Shown piece by piece: positions 1 through 6,851 of a stretch of 64,000 nt of DNA; the stretch's first letter is position 1, and each line of letters begins with the position of its first letter. The notes below the pieces were generated by a model. That model saw only the letters and a program-made list of their open reading frames with translations, did not search any database and was not told where the DNA came from. Source of the DNA: Xylophilus ampelinus (GTDB lineage: Bacteria > Pseudomonadota > Gammaproteobacteria > Burkholderiales > Burkholderiaceae_C); NCBI RefSeq assembly GCF_901875635.1, contig NZ_CABFMN010000139.1:1-64000 (forward strand), given 5' to 3'. The translations under genes were made by a program, and so were the position numbers.

Positions 1-401
1 GCCCAGGCGACGACCGGGCCGTCGGCTTCGGTCAGGTCGGCACGGCCGGCCGCGCGCAGCGCGTCCAGCGGCGCCGTGGTGAAGGCCACGGCGGCCGGCC
101 CGGCAGCGGGTGCCAGCCCGACGCGCGAGCGCAACCAGCCGGCCAGCAGCGTCTGCGCGATCGGCAGCGGTGCGCAGCGCGCCGCCGCGCGTTCGAGCAG
201 GGCGCAGGCGTCGAGCCAGTCGCCGCCGGCACCGCCTTCGGCTTCCGGGGCGAGCAGCTGGCCCGGACCGAGTTCCTCGACCGCCTGCCACAGCGCCTGC
301 GGCCATTGGCCGGCGTCGGCCGCGGCCACGAGGCGGCTGTCGCAGCGCTGCGACAGCAGACGATCGGCCGCTTCGGCGAGGGGCAGCGAGAGTTCGCTCA
401 T
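1..401 (-). CDS. Acyl-CoA dehydrogenase family protein, N-terminal part (cut by window edge)
   Basis: Only the first 133 residues are present; the gene runs off the left edge. The ATG at 401 overlaps the stop of the preceding ACAD gene (ATGA), so the two are translationally coupled. The visible part has the helical N-domain pattern of ACADs, including a 'LLAPEAEGGAGG' loop where catalytic ACADs have a 'PEEYGG'-like motif. The sequence resembles the small, poorly conserved subunit encoded at 52091-53248 and the N-half of the fusion at 6852-9191. Inference: it is the weakly or non-catalytic partner of a heteromeric ACAD. The FAD site and catalytic base cannot be judged from this fragment. Confidence 0.8.
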   Translation of the reverse strand, partial: MSELSLPLAEAADRLLSQRCDSRLVAAADAGQWPQALWQAVEELGPGQLLAPEAEGGAGGDWLDACALLERAAARCAPLPIAQTLLAGWLRSRVGLAPAAGPAAVAFTTAPLDALRAAGRADLTEADGPVVAW

Positions 402-1558
402 CGTGCCTGCAGTTGCTTGGCGATCATGTTGCGCAAGACCTCGTTGGTGCCGCCGCGCAGGTTGTAGGTGGGCGCCAGCGGCCAGGCGCTGGCGAGCAAG
501 CCGGCCAGCACGGCATCGCCCGCGACGCGCTCGTCGGCATCGATCGCCTCGCGCACGATCTCCAGCGTGTCGCGCTCGAAGTTCGTGCCCAGGTCCTTCA
601 CCATCGCTGCTTCGATGGCCGGCGAGCGCCCGGCCTCGAGCGCGCCCCAGATCGCCAGGCTCATGTTGCGCAGCGTGATCAGCCGCGCGAGCAGCCGGCC
701 GGCCGCTGCATCGGACCCAGCGGCGGGCGCCTCCAGCACGAGGCGCAGACAGCGCTCGACGATCGGCATCGTGCTTAGGAATCGCTCGGGCCCGCTGCGC
801 TCGTAGGCGAGCTCGCTCGTCACCTGCTTCCAGCCGTCGCCTGCCTGGCCGACCAGGCACTCGGCCGGCAGCTCGACGCCGTCGAACGTCACCTCGTTGA
901 AGTGGTGGCTGCCATCGAGCATGAGGATCGGGCGGATCGTCACGCCCGGGGCCTTCAAATCGACGATGAACTGGCTCAGCCCGGCGTGGCGGGCCGTGGG
1001 GTCGGCGGGGGCGGTGCGGCACAGCACGATTGCGTAATGCGCGATGTGGGCGCCGCTGGTCCAGACCTTGCGGCCGTCGAGCCGCCAGCGCGCGCCTGAA
1101 GGCTCGGCCCGCGTGCGAACGGAGGCGAGGTCGGAGCCCACGTCGGGCTCGCTCATGCCGATGGCGAAGTAGGTGTCGCCGGCGGCGATGCGCGGCAGGA
1201 ACGCCTGCCGCTGCGCCTCGCTGCCGAAGCGCATCAGCAGCGGCGCGCTCTGGCGCGCGGCGATCCAGTGCGCGGCCACGGGGGCGCCGGCGGCGAGCAG
1301 CTCCTCGTTGATCGTCAGCGTGTCGAAGGCGCTGCCGCCGCGCCCGCCGTAGGCCACCGGCCAGTGGTAGCCGATCCAGCCCCGAGCGCCGAGCCGGCGG
1401 CTGAACGCACCGCCCAGGCCCTCGGTCCACGAGTTGCACTGCGGCTCGAAGCCGCCGCTGGCCAACTCGTCGGCGATGAACCGACGCACCTGCGCGCGCA
1501 ACGTGGCCGTGCGTTCGCCAACGGCGGGCAGCGGGAGTGCGGGCTCGAAGAACAGCAT
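398..1558 (-). CDS. Acyl-CoA dehydrogenase
   Basis: The protein has 386 residues, the normal ACAD length, and oxidises an acyl-CoA to the 2,3-enoyl-CoA with FAD. Visible motifs are the N-domain, the FAD-binding stretch 'GMSEPDVGSD' (residues 134-143), 'GRKVWTSGA', and the C-terminal 'GGTNEVLRN' near residue 369. The residue before GGT is Arg-Gly, not the Glu of medium-chain ACADs, so the base is probably a Glu in the 'YERSGPER' segment (inference). It is the first gene of a leftward operon and shares a promoter gap with the divergent MaoC gene at 1661. It is most like the larger partner of the pairs at 50894 and in the C-half of 6852-9191. Confidence 0.93.
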   Translation of the reverse strand: MLFFEPALPLPAVGERTATLRAQVRRFIADELASGGFEPQCNSWTEGLGGAFSRRLGARGWIGYHWPVAYGGRGGSAFDTLTINEELLAAGAPVAAHWIAARQSAPLLMRFGSEAQRQAFLPRIAAGDTYFAIGMSEPDVGSDLASVRTRAEPSGARWRLDGRKVWTSGAHIAHYAIVLCRTAPADPTARHAGLSQFIVDLKAPGVTIRPILMLDGSHHFNEVTFDGVELPAECLVGQAGDGWKQVTSELAYERSGPERFLSTMPIVERCLRLVLEAPAAGSDAAAGRLLARLITLRNMSLAIWGALEAGRSPAIEAAMVKDLGTNFERDTLEIVREAIDADERVAGDAVLAGLLASAWPLAPTYNLRGGTNEVLRNMIAKQLQAR

Positions 1559-1597
1559 GAGGACAGGTCCGGTTGGTCAGCACCTTCAGGCTACAGT

Positions 1598-1617
1598 ATT
1601 CTACCAATCGTTAGTTT
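1598..1617 (-). promoter_or_regulatory. Operator-like site S1
   Basis: The minus-strand 20-mer AAACTAACGATTGGTAGAAT contains the core CNAACRNWYG found in all six sites S1-S6. It overlaps a possible leftward promoter for the ACAD pair: GAGACA at 1625-1620, a 16-base spacer, and TAGAAT at 1603-1598. The site would lie between and over these elements, as expected for a repressor. The promoter call is weaker than at S3 and S6. Confidence 0.45.
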
Positions 1618-1660
1618 GCTGTCTCGGGCCGAACCCGAGCCCGAACACCCAGGAGATGCC

Positions 1661-2119
1661 ATGTCCAACCGCTCGCTCGACGACCTCAACCCCGGCGACG
1701 TGTTCCGCAGCTACGGCCGGACCGTCACCGAGACCGACATCGTGCTCTTCACGAGCCTGGCCGGGCTGAAGCTGCCGATCTTCATCAACGAGGAGTTCGC
1801 GAAGAAGCACACCGACTTCGGGGGCCGCATCTGCCCCGGCCTGCTGACGGCGGCGCTGGCCGCCGGGATGATGGAAGAGATCCTGGGTCCGGCGACGATC
1901 GCCGCGCTCGAGCTCACCGACTTCAAGTTCACCGTGCCGGTGCGGCCGGGCGACACCCTGCGCGCCGAGATCACCGTCGAGGGCAAGAAGAACCTCTCCG
2001 ACGGCAAGCGCGGCATCATGCAGGGGCGGGTGAGGGTGTTCAACCAGCGCGAGCAGCAGGTCTTCGAGTTCAGCGAGAAGCTGATGATGCGTCGCGGGCG
2101 TGTGGACGACCTGGTCTGA
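1661..2119 (+). CDS. MaoC-like (hotdog) enoyl-CoA hydratase
   Basis: The protein has 152 residues. The ATG at 1661 follows a good ribosome site (aggag, 1651-1655). It opens with the MaoC signature of a short 'LNPGDVF' strand and 'GRTVTETDIVLF', followed by the central 'GRICPGLLTAALAAGMM' helix typical of R-specific hydratases. The usual hydratase motif (D-x-N-P-x-H) is poorly kept: the region reads 'AGLKLPIFINEEFA', with no Asp or His in the expected places. It may be a non-catalytic partner or bind an unusual substrate (inference). It is transcribed alone, divergent from the ACAD pair, across a gap carrying site S1. Confidence 0.85.
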   Translation: MSNRSLDDLNPGDVFRSYGRTVTETDIVLFTSLAGLKLPIFINEEFAKKHTDFGGRICPGLLTAALAAGMMEEILGPATIAALELTDFKFTVPVRPGDTLRAEITVEGKKNLSDGKRGIMQGRVRVFNQREQQVFEFSEKLMMRRGRVDDLV

Positions 2120-2206
2120 TCTGAGCGTGGCCGGCGCGCTGCGGCCCCCGCGTCCCCTGGAGCGCCATTTCCACCTGCAGGCGTCCTTCTTGCACGAGGC
2201 ACGGTG

Positions 2207-2611
2207 TCAGGGCGTGCGCGCCGCCCGTGCATTCGCCTGCTTTCTTCGCGCCGTCGGAGGTGCCTGGGCTTGTTCGTTGGCGCCGCGCGCCCTCGCCAAC
2301 CATCTGCTCGAGACAGCCTCGAGCGCGTCGAAGACGCCCCCGAGTTCCTGGCCCTGCTCCGTAAGGCCGTACGACACTGCGGGCGGTATCGACGGCACAT
2401 GGTCGCGGAACACGATGCCGCGCTCCTCGAGCAGGCGAAGCCGCTGCGTCAGCACTTTGGCCGACAGCCCGGGAACGGCGCGCAGCAGCGCGCCGAAGCG
2501 CATCGGTCCGTCGCGCCGCAGGTGCCACAGGATGTAGCTGGTCCATGAGCCCATCAGCAGGCGCAGCAGGGCGTCGACGGGGCAGACGGGCGGCGGTGCT
2601 TGGCGTGGCAT
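2207..2611 (-). CDS. HxlR-family transcriptional regulator
   Basis: The protein has 134 residues. It shows the HxlR pattern: an N-terminal Cys-Pro (C10-P11), 'LLMGSWTSYILWHL', then a winged helix with 'RFGALLRAVPGLSAKVLTQRL' and 'YGLTEQG'. Cys10 is the only cysteine and matches the position used for redox or electrophile sensing in the related proteins YodB and QorR (family knowledge). The C-terminal tail of about 30 residues is Ala/Arg-rich and probably disordered. It is divergent from the NmrA-type oxidoreductase at 2743, the same layout as ytfH/qorB in E. coli, so it most likely represses that gene and itself. Confidence 0.93.
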   Translation of the reverse strand: MPRQAPPPVCPVDALLRLLMGSWTSYILWHLRRDGPMRFGALLRAVPGLSAKVLTQRLRLLEERGIVFRDHVPSIPPAVSYGLTEQGQELGGVFDALEAVSSRWLARARGANEQAQAPPTARRKQANARAARTP

Positions 2612-2615
2612 CGGT

Positions 2616-2650
2616 GGTTACTTCAAGGTACCTACTTGCCGATAGTAACC
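2616..2650. promoter_or_regulatory. Probable HxlR operator in the 2612-2742 divergent gap
   Basis: An inverted repeat GGTTACT (2616-2622) ... AGTAACC (2644-2650) flanks inner CAAG (2624-2627) and CTTG (2635-2638) arms around GGTACC. It lies directly upstream of the HxlR start codon and between the two divergent genes. It has no similarity to sites S1-S6, which fits local control by the adjacent regulator. Confidence 0.5.
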
Positions 2651-2742
2651 GACGATCCGAGAATGGCCGCCACCGGAAGGCGACAGGTGCCGGCCGGTGG
2701 TGCGGCAGCGTGTGCCGCGAAGCCATCGAAAGGGCATGAAAG

Positions 2743-3603
2743 ATGATTCTGGTCGTCGGAGGAACGGGAACGATCGGCAGCGAGGTGGTGCGGCTGCTGC
2801 AGGAGGCGAAGCTGCCGTTCAAGGCGCTGGTGCGCGATGCCGCCAAGGCGCGCGAGCTGAATGCGCGCGGCGTGCAGACGGCCGCCGGCGACCTGCGCGA
2901 GCCGCGGACGCTGCCCGCCGCGCTGGGCGGCGTCGACAAGGTCTTCGTGGTCACCCCGCTGGTGCCCGACCAGGTGCAGATGCGCGCCGCGCTCATCACT
3001 GCGGCAAAAACTGCGGGCGTCAAGCACTTCGTCATGTCCACCGGCATCGGCGCGGCCCCGGATTCGCCGGTGCAGATCGGCCGCTGGCACGGCGAGAACC
3101 AGCAGCAGGTGCAGGAGTCCGGCATGGCCTGGACCTTCGTGCAGCCCGGCTTCTTCATGCAGAACCTGCTGATGTACGCCCAGGCCATCCGCGAGAAGGG
3201 CGAGTTCTACATGCCGCTCGGCGAGGGCAAGGTCAGCTGGATCGACGCGCGCGACATCGCCGCCGTGGCCGTGCAGGCGCTGACCAAACCCGGGCACGAG
3301 AACCAGGCCTACCCGGTGACGGGGCCGCAGGCCTTGAGCGGCGCGGAGGTGGCTGCCGCCCTCAGCGCGGCGGCGGGGCGCCCGGTGCGCTACGTGGCGA
3401 TCACACTGGAACAGGCGAAGCAGGCGATGACCGGCATGGGCATGCCCGAGTCCCTGGCCGATGCGATGAACGAGCTGTATGCCCTCGCGCCGCCGGGCTA
3501 CCTGGCGGGCGTGCTCGACACGGTGCCCAAGGTCACGGGCCGACCGGCGCGCACGTTCGCGGAGTTCGCCAAGGCCCACGCGGCAGCGTTCGGCGCCGCC
3601 TGA
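2743..3603 (+). CDS. NmrA/SDR-type NAD(P)-binding oxidoreductase (QorB-like)
   Basis: The protein has 286 residues. It starts directly with a Rossmann fold whose dinucleotide loop is 'GGTGTIGS' (residues 6-13), followed by 'ALVRDAAKA', the atypical-SDR 'VTPL' segment and 'KHFVMSTGIGA'. There is no YxxxK catalytic pair, as usual for NmrA-type proteins. The length and layout match NAD(P)H:quinone oxidoreductase QorB and NmrA-family sensors. The divergent HxlR gene suggests induction by quinones or other electrophiles. A connection to the acyl-CoA genes is not evident. An ATG at 2743 is preceded by a weak ribosome site. Confidence 0.9.
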   Translation: MILVVGGTGTIGSEVVRLLQEAKLPFKALVRDAAKARELNARGVQTAAGDLREPRTLPAALGGVDKVFVVTPLVPDQVQMRAALITAAKTAGVKHFVMSTGIGAAPDSPVQIGRWHGENQQQVQESGMAWTFVQPGFFMQNLLMYAQAIREKGEFYMPLGEGKVSWIDARDIAAVAVQALTKPGHENQAYPVTGPQALSGAEVAAALSAAAGRPVRYVAITLEQAKQAMTGMGMPESLADAMNELYALAPPGYLAGVLDTVPKVTGRPARTFAEFAKAHAAAFGAA

Positions 3604-3611
3604 CTTTGTGT

Positions 3612-3645
3612 GCGTGCGGCCGGTTCGTCGGGCCCGGCCGCACGC
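3612..3645. terminator. Stem-loop between convergent genes
   Basis: A perfect 12-bp stem, gcgtgcggccgg (3612-3623) pairing with ccggccgcacgc (3634-3645), closes a 10-base loop. It starts 8 bases after the stop of the NmrA-type gene and lies between convergent transcription units. No T-tract follows, so Rho-independent action is uncertain. The rest of 3646-3763 shows no recognisable gene. Confidence 0.5.
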
Positions 3646-3763
3646 GCCGCTGTCGGGCGCAAAAGCGGGCCGCGTCCAGGCAGCGGCCTCGAGGTGCCGC
3701 GCAGCGGGCTCACCCACCAGGCAACGGGTTGAAGCGCCAGCCGCATCCGGTCGACCGGGGCGC

Positions 3764-5893
3764 TCAGGCCGCGCCCGTCGTGGGCACGATCAGGGCATCG
3801 AGCGCCTGCACGCCGCGGCCGCGCGGCAGCACCAGCAGCGGGTTGATGTCGATGCTCTCGATGCCGTCGGTGTGGCGCGCCGCGTAGACCGACAGCGCCG
3901 CCAGCGCCGCGGCCAGCGCGTCTTCGTCGGCCGGCGGTTGCCCGCGCACGCCGCGCAGCAGCACACGGCCCTTGACCTCGCCGATCATCGCGCGCGCCTC
4001 GGCCACGCCGAACGGCGCGACGCGGAAGGCCACGTCCTGGAAGGCCTCGACGAAGACCCCACCCAACCCGAACATCACCACGGCCCCGAACACCGGATCG
4101 CGCACGACGCCGAGGATGGTCTCGACGCCGCGCTCGGCCATGCGCGCCACGACCACGCCGTCAACGCGCGCCTGCGGGGCGTGCGTGGCGGCGCGCTGCG
4201 TCAAGGTGCGGAACGCCTTGCGCAGCTGCGCCTCGTCGGCCAGGCCCACGATCACGCCGCCGATCTCGCTCTTGTGCGCGATGTCGGCCGAGGCGATCTT
4301 CAGCACCACGGGGTAACCCAGTGCCGCGGCCTCGCGTGCGGCGGCGTCCTCATCCGCCGCGATGCGTTCTGGCACGGCAGCGATGCCGGCACTGGCAAGG
4401 ATGGTCTTGGCCTGCGTCTCGTTGATGGCCCGTACCGGCGGCGGCAGTGCACCCGCGGGCAGGGCGGGCGGCGGGTCGGCCTGCGCCGCGCGCCGCGACT
4501 GTTCGGCGAAGTACACCAGCGCCGCGGCGGCGCGCACGGCACGCGTGGGCTCGTCGAAGAGCAGCACGCCGGCGGCCTCGTACATCCTGCGCACCTCGGG
4601 GGAGGCCAGCGACGAGAAGACCACGGCCCGATCGGGGAAACGCCGCAGCACGGCCTGCAGCTGCTCCAGCAGCGAGCGGCTCAGCTCCGTCACCTGGCCG
4701 ACGCTGGACAGGAACGCCACCACCACGTCGTAGCCGCCTTCCTCCAGCATGATCTGGAAGTTGCTGCCGAACAGCGTGAGATCGTTGACGAGCTGTGCCG
4801 TCATGTCCACCGGGTTGCGCGGACCGCAGAACGGCACCAGTTCCTTCAGCCGGCGCTGCGCGTCCTCGGGCATCGGCGCCACGTCGAGCGCGCAGTCGCT
4901 GGCCACGTCGGCCATCAGTGCGCCGACGCCGCCCGACACGGTGAGCAGGCCCAGACGCCGCCCGAGCGGCGCCGGCGCGTTCACCGAGCAGGCATAGGCC
5001 ACGTCGAACAACTCGTCGATGCTGCGCGCGCGCCAGACGCCGTACTGGCGGAACAGGCCTTCGTAGACCTGGTCCGAGCCGGCCAGCGACGCAGTGTGCG
5101 ATGCCGCCGCCTGCGCGCCCGCCTCCGAGCGCCCGACCTTCATGACGACGACGCGCTTGCCGCGCTCGCGCGCCAGCGCCAGCGCGGCGACCAGGCGGTC
5201 CTTGTCGGTGGCGGCCTCGAGGTAGGTCACGATGACCTGCGTGCCGTCGTCGTCCGCGAAATGGGTGATGCAGTCGGCGACATCCACGTCGCACTGGTTG
5301 CCGGTGGTGATCCACAAATTCAGCCCCAGACCGCGCTGCCGGATCAGCGACAGGCAGTAGCCCCCGAAGGCGCCGCTCTGGCTGACCAGGCTGATGCGGC
5401 CCGGTACCAGGCCGAAGCCGGCGGCGCTGGGCGTGAAGGTGCCGAGCAGGCGCCGCCGCACGTTGATCAGCCCCATGCAGTTGGGACCGACCACGCGCAT
5501 GCCGGTGCGCCGCGCCAGCGCCGAGATGCCGGCCTGCCATGCAATGCCCTGGCCGCCGGTTTCGGCGAAACCCGAGCTGAGCACGACCGCGCCGCCCACG
5601 CCCTTGGCCGCGCAGTCCTCAAGCGCGGCCAGCACGCCAGGTGCCGGCACGGCCACGATGGCCAGATCCACCGGCCCGGGCACCGCGCTGACGGTGGCGA
5701 ATGCGGGCAGGCCCTGGATCTGCGCCGCCTTCGGGTTGATCGGGTACAAGGCCCCGTCGAAGCCGCTGGACTTGAGGAAATCCAGCGGACGGCCGCCGAT
5801 CTTGGTGGGGTCGGACGACGCGCCGTAGACGGCGATCGCTCGCGGTTCGAACAGCGGCGCGAGCGAGCCGCGGGAAGCGGTGGGCGAGGCCAT
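3764..5893 (-). CDS. ADP-forming acyl-CoA synthetase (acetate--CoA ligase family)
   Basis: The protein has 709 residues. This class makes acyl-CoA from acid, CoA and ATP with ADP release. Domains in order are a CoA-binding Rossmann domain (about 10-135, 'AVYGASSDPTKIGGRPL'), a succinyl-CoA-ligase-like flavodoxin domain ('SQSGAFGGYC'; 'SHTASLAGS' carries the candidate phospho-His), and a C-terminal ATP-grasp domain (about 490-709, 'LGYPVVLKIASADIAHKSEIGG'). All are fused in one chain, as in bacterial Pat/ACD-like enzymes. It lies 4 bases after the SDR gene at 5898 and is cotranscribed with it. The substrate is unknown. In this setting it could activate the cluster substrate or recover CoA-bound energy from a product. 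Confidence 0.92.
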   Translation of the reverse strand: MASPTASRGSLAPLFEPRAIAVYGASSDPTKIGGRPLDFLKSSGFDGALYPINPKAAQIQGLPAFATVSAVPGPVDLAIVAVPAPGVLAALEDCAAKGVGGAVVLSSGFAETGGQGIAWQAGISALARRTGMRVVGPNCMGLINVRRRLLGTFTPSAAGFGLVPGRISLVSQSGAFGGYCLSLIRQRGLGLNLWITTGNQCDVDVADCITHFADDDGTQVIVTYLEAATDKDRLVAALALARERGKRVVVMKVGRSEAGAQAAASHTASLAGSDQVYEGLFRQYGVWRARSIDELFDVAYACSVNAPAPLGRRLGLLTVSGGVGALMADVASDCALDVAPMPEDAQRRLKELVPFCGPRNPVDMTAQLVNDLTLFGSNFQIMLEEGGYDVVVAFLSSVGQVTELSRSLLEQLQAVLRRFPDRAVVFSSLASPEVRRMYEAAGVLLFDEPTRAVRAAAALVYFAEQSRRAAQADPPPALPAGALPPPVRAINETQAKTILASAGIAAVPERIAADEDAAAREAAALGYPVVLKIASADIAHKSEIGGVIVGLADEAQLRKAFRTLTQRAATHAPQARVDGVVVARMAERGVETILGVVRDPVFGAVVMFGLGGVFVEAFQDVAFRVAPFGVAEARAMIGEVKGRVLLRGVRGQPPADEDALAAALAALSVYAARHTDGIESIDINPLLVLPRGRGVQALDALIVPTTGAA

Positions 5894-5897
5894 GGGG

Positions 5898-6656
5898 TCA
5901 GTGGATCGACATGCCGCCGTCCACGCCGATCAGCTGCCCGGTCACGTAGCTCGCGCCTTCGCTGGCCAGGAACACCCACACCGGCGCAATCTCCTCCGGC
6001 TCGGCCCAGCGGCCCAGCGGAATGCGATCGAGCGTGCGCTGCTTGAAGCGCTCGTCGGTGCGGATGGTCTCCGTCATCGGCGTAGCCGCGCCCGGGGCGA
6101 CGCAGTTGACGATGATGTTGTAGCGCGCCAGTTCGCGCGCGGCCGACTTGGTGAAGCCGATCAGCCCGGCCTTGGCCGAGCCGTAATTGATCTGGCCGAT
6201 GGTGCCCAGGATGCCGGCGGTGGAAATGGTGTTGATGATCCAGCCGCGCTGGCGTTCCATCATGCCGTCCACGACCGCCTGCAGGCAGTTGAAGCTGCCC
6301 GTGAGGTGCACGTCGATCACCTGCTGCCACTGGTGCGCGCTCATCTTGTGCAGCATCGCCGTACGCGTGATGCCGGCGTTGTTGACGAGCACGTCCACCG
6401 GGCCGAACTTCGCCACCACCGCCGCCACCATCGCGTCCACGGCGGCACGGTCGGCCACGTCACACTTGAACGCCGCGGCCTGCCCGCCGGCGTCGCGGAT
6501 CGACTGCGCCACCTGCTCGGCGGTCTCGAGGTTCCAGTCGACCACCGCGACCTTGGCGGCTTGCGCGCCGTAAGCGCGCGCGATGCCCGCGCCGATGCCC
6601 TGGCCGGCGCCGGTGACGATCGCGACCTTGTTTTCGAGAGCTTTTCCGCTGAACAT
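5898..6656 (-). CDS. Short-chain dehydrogenase/reductase, FabG-like
   Basis: The protein has 252 residues. The ATG at 6656 is chosen because it follows a ribosome site and starts just before the fold; an in-frame upstream extension has no SDR homology. It carries the cofactor loop 'TGAGQGIG' (15-22), 'NNAG' (92-95) and the catalytic Ser145, Tyr158 and Lys162. 'DVADR' and an Asp after beta-2 ('VVDWN') point to NAD(H). The likely role is oxidation of a 3-hydroxyacyl-CoA or related alcohol. It is the first gene of a leftward pair with the ADP-forming synthetase. Operator-like site S2 lies 12 bases upstream of its start codon. Confidence 0.93.
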   Translation of the reverse strand: MFSGKALENKVAIVTGAGQGIGAGIARAYGAQAAKVAVVDWNLETAEQVAQSIRDAGGQAAAFKCDVADRAAVDAMVAAVVAKFGPVDVLVNNAGITRTAMLHKMSAHQWQQVIDVHLTGSFNCLQAVVDGMMERQRGWIINTISTAGILGTIGQINYGSAKAGLIGFTKSAARELARYNIIVNCVAPGAATPMTETIRTDERFKQRTLDRIPLGRWAEPEEIAPVWVFLASEGASYVTGQLIGVDGGMSIH

Positions 6657-6668
6657 CGACCGCTCCTT

Positions 6669-6688
6669 TGCCAAACGAGTGTTTGTTA
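6669..6688 (-). promoter_or_regulatory. Operator-like site S2
   Basis: The minus-strand 20-mer TAACAAACACTCGTTTGGCA carries the CNAACRNWYG core. Its centre is a perfect palindrome, CAAAC-GAGT-GTTTG (6672-6685). It sits in the 195-base gap between the leftward SDR/ligase operon and the rightward ACAD-fusion operon, close to the SDR start. Confidence 0.55.
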
Positions 6689-6851
6689 GACTCAACGATG
6701 CCACAGGATGGAGGGCAGCACCAGGGGCCGGCACCCGGGGTGCGGCAGGGCGCGCCGCGCGCTGACGTTGTGCCGCCGGGGTGGCGCCGCAGGGCGGCGA
6801 CCCCGGCAAGCCCGAATCCGATGCCAGGACCTGAACCCGAGGCGAGAGTCC

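Noticed and set aside
3479..6046. Rightward open frame of 855 codons antisense to the ADP-forming synthetase and SDR
   Set aside because: Arg/His/Gln-rich translation with no domain; the opposite strand encodes clear enzymes. It is a side effect of very high GC.
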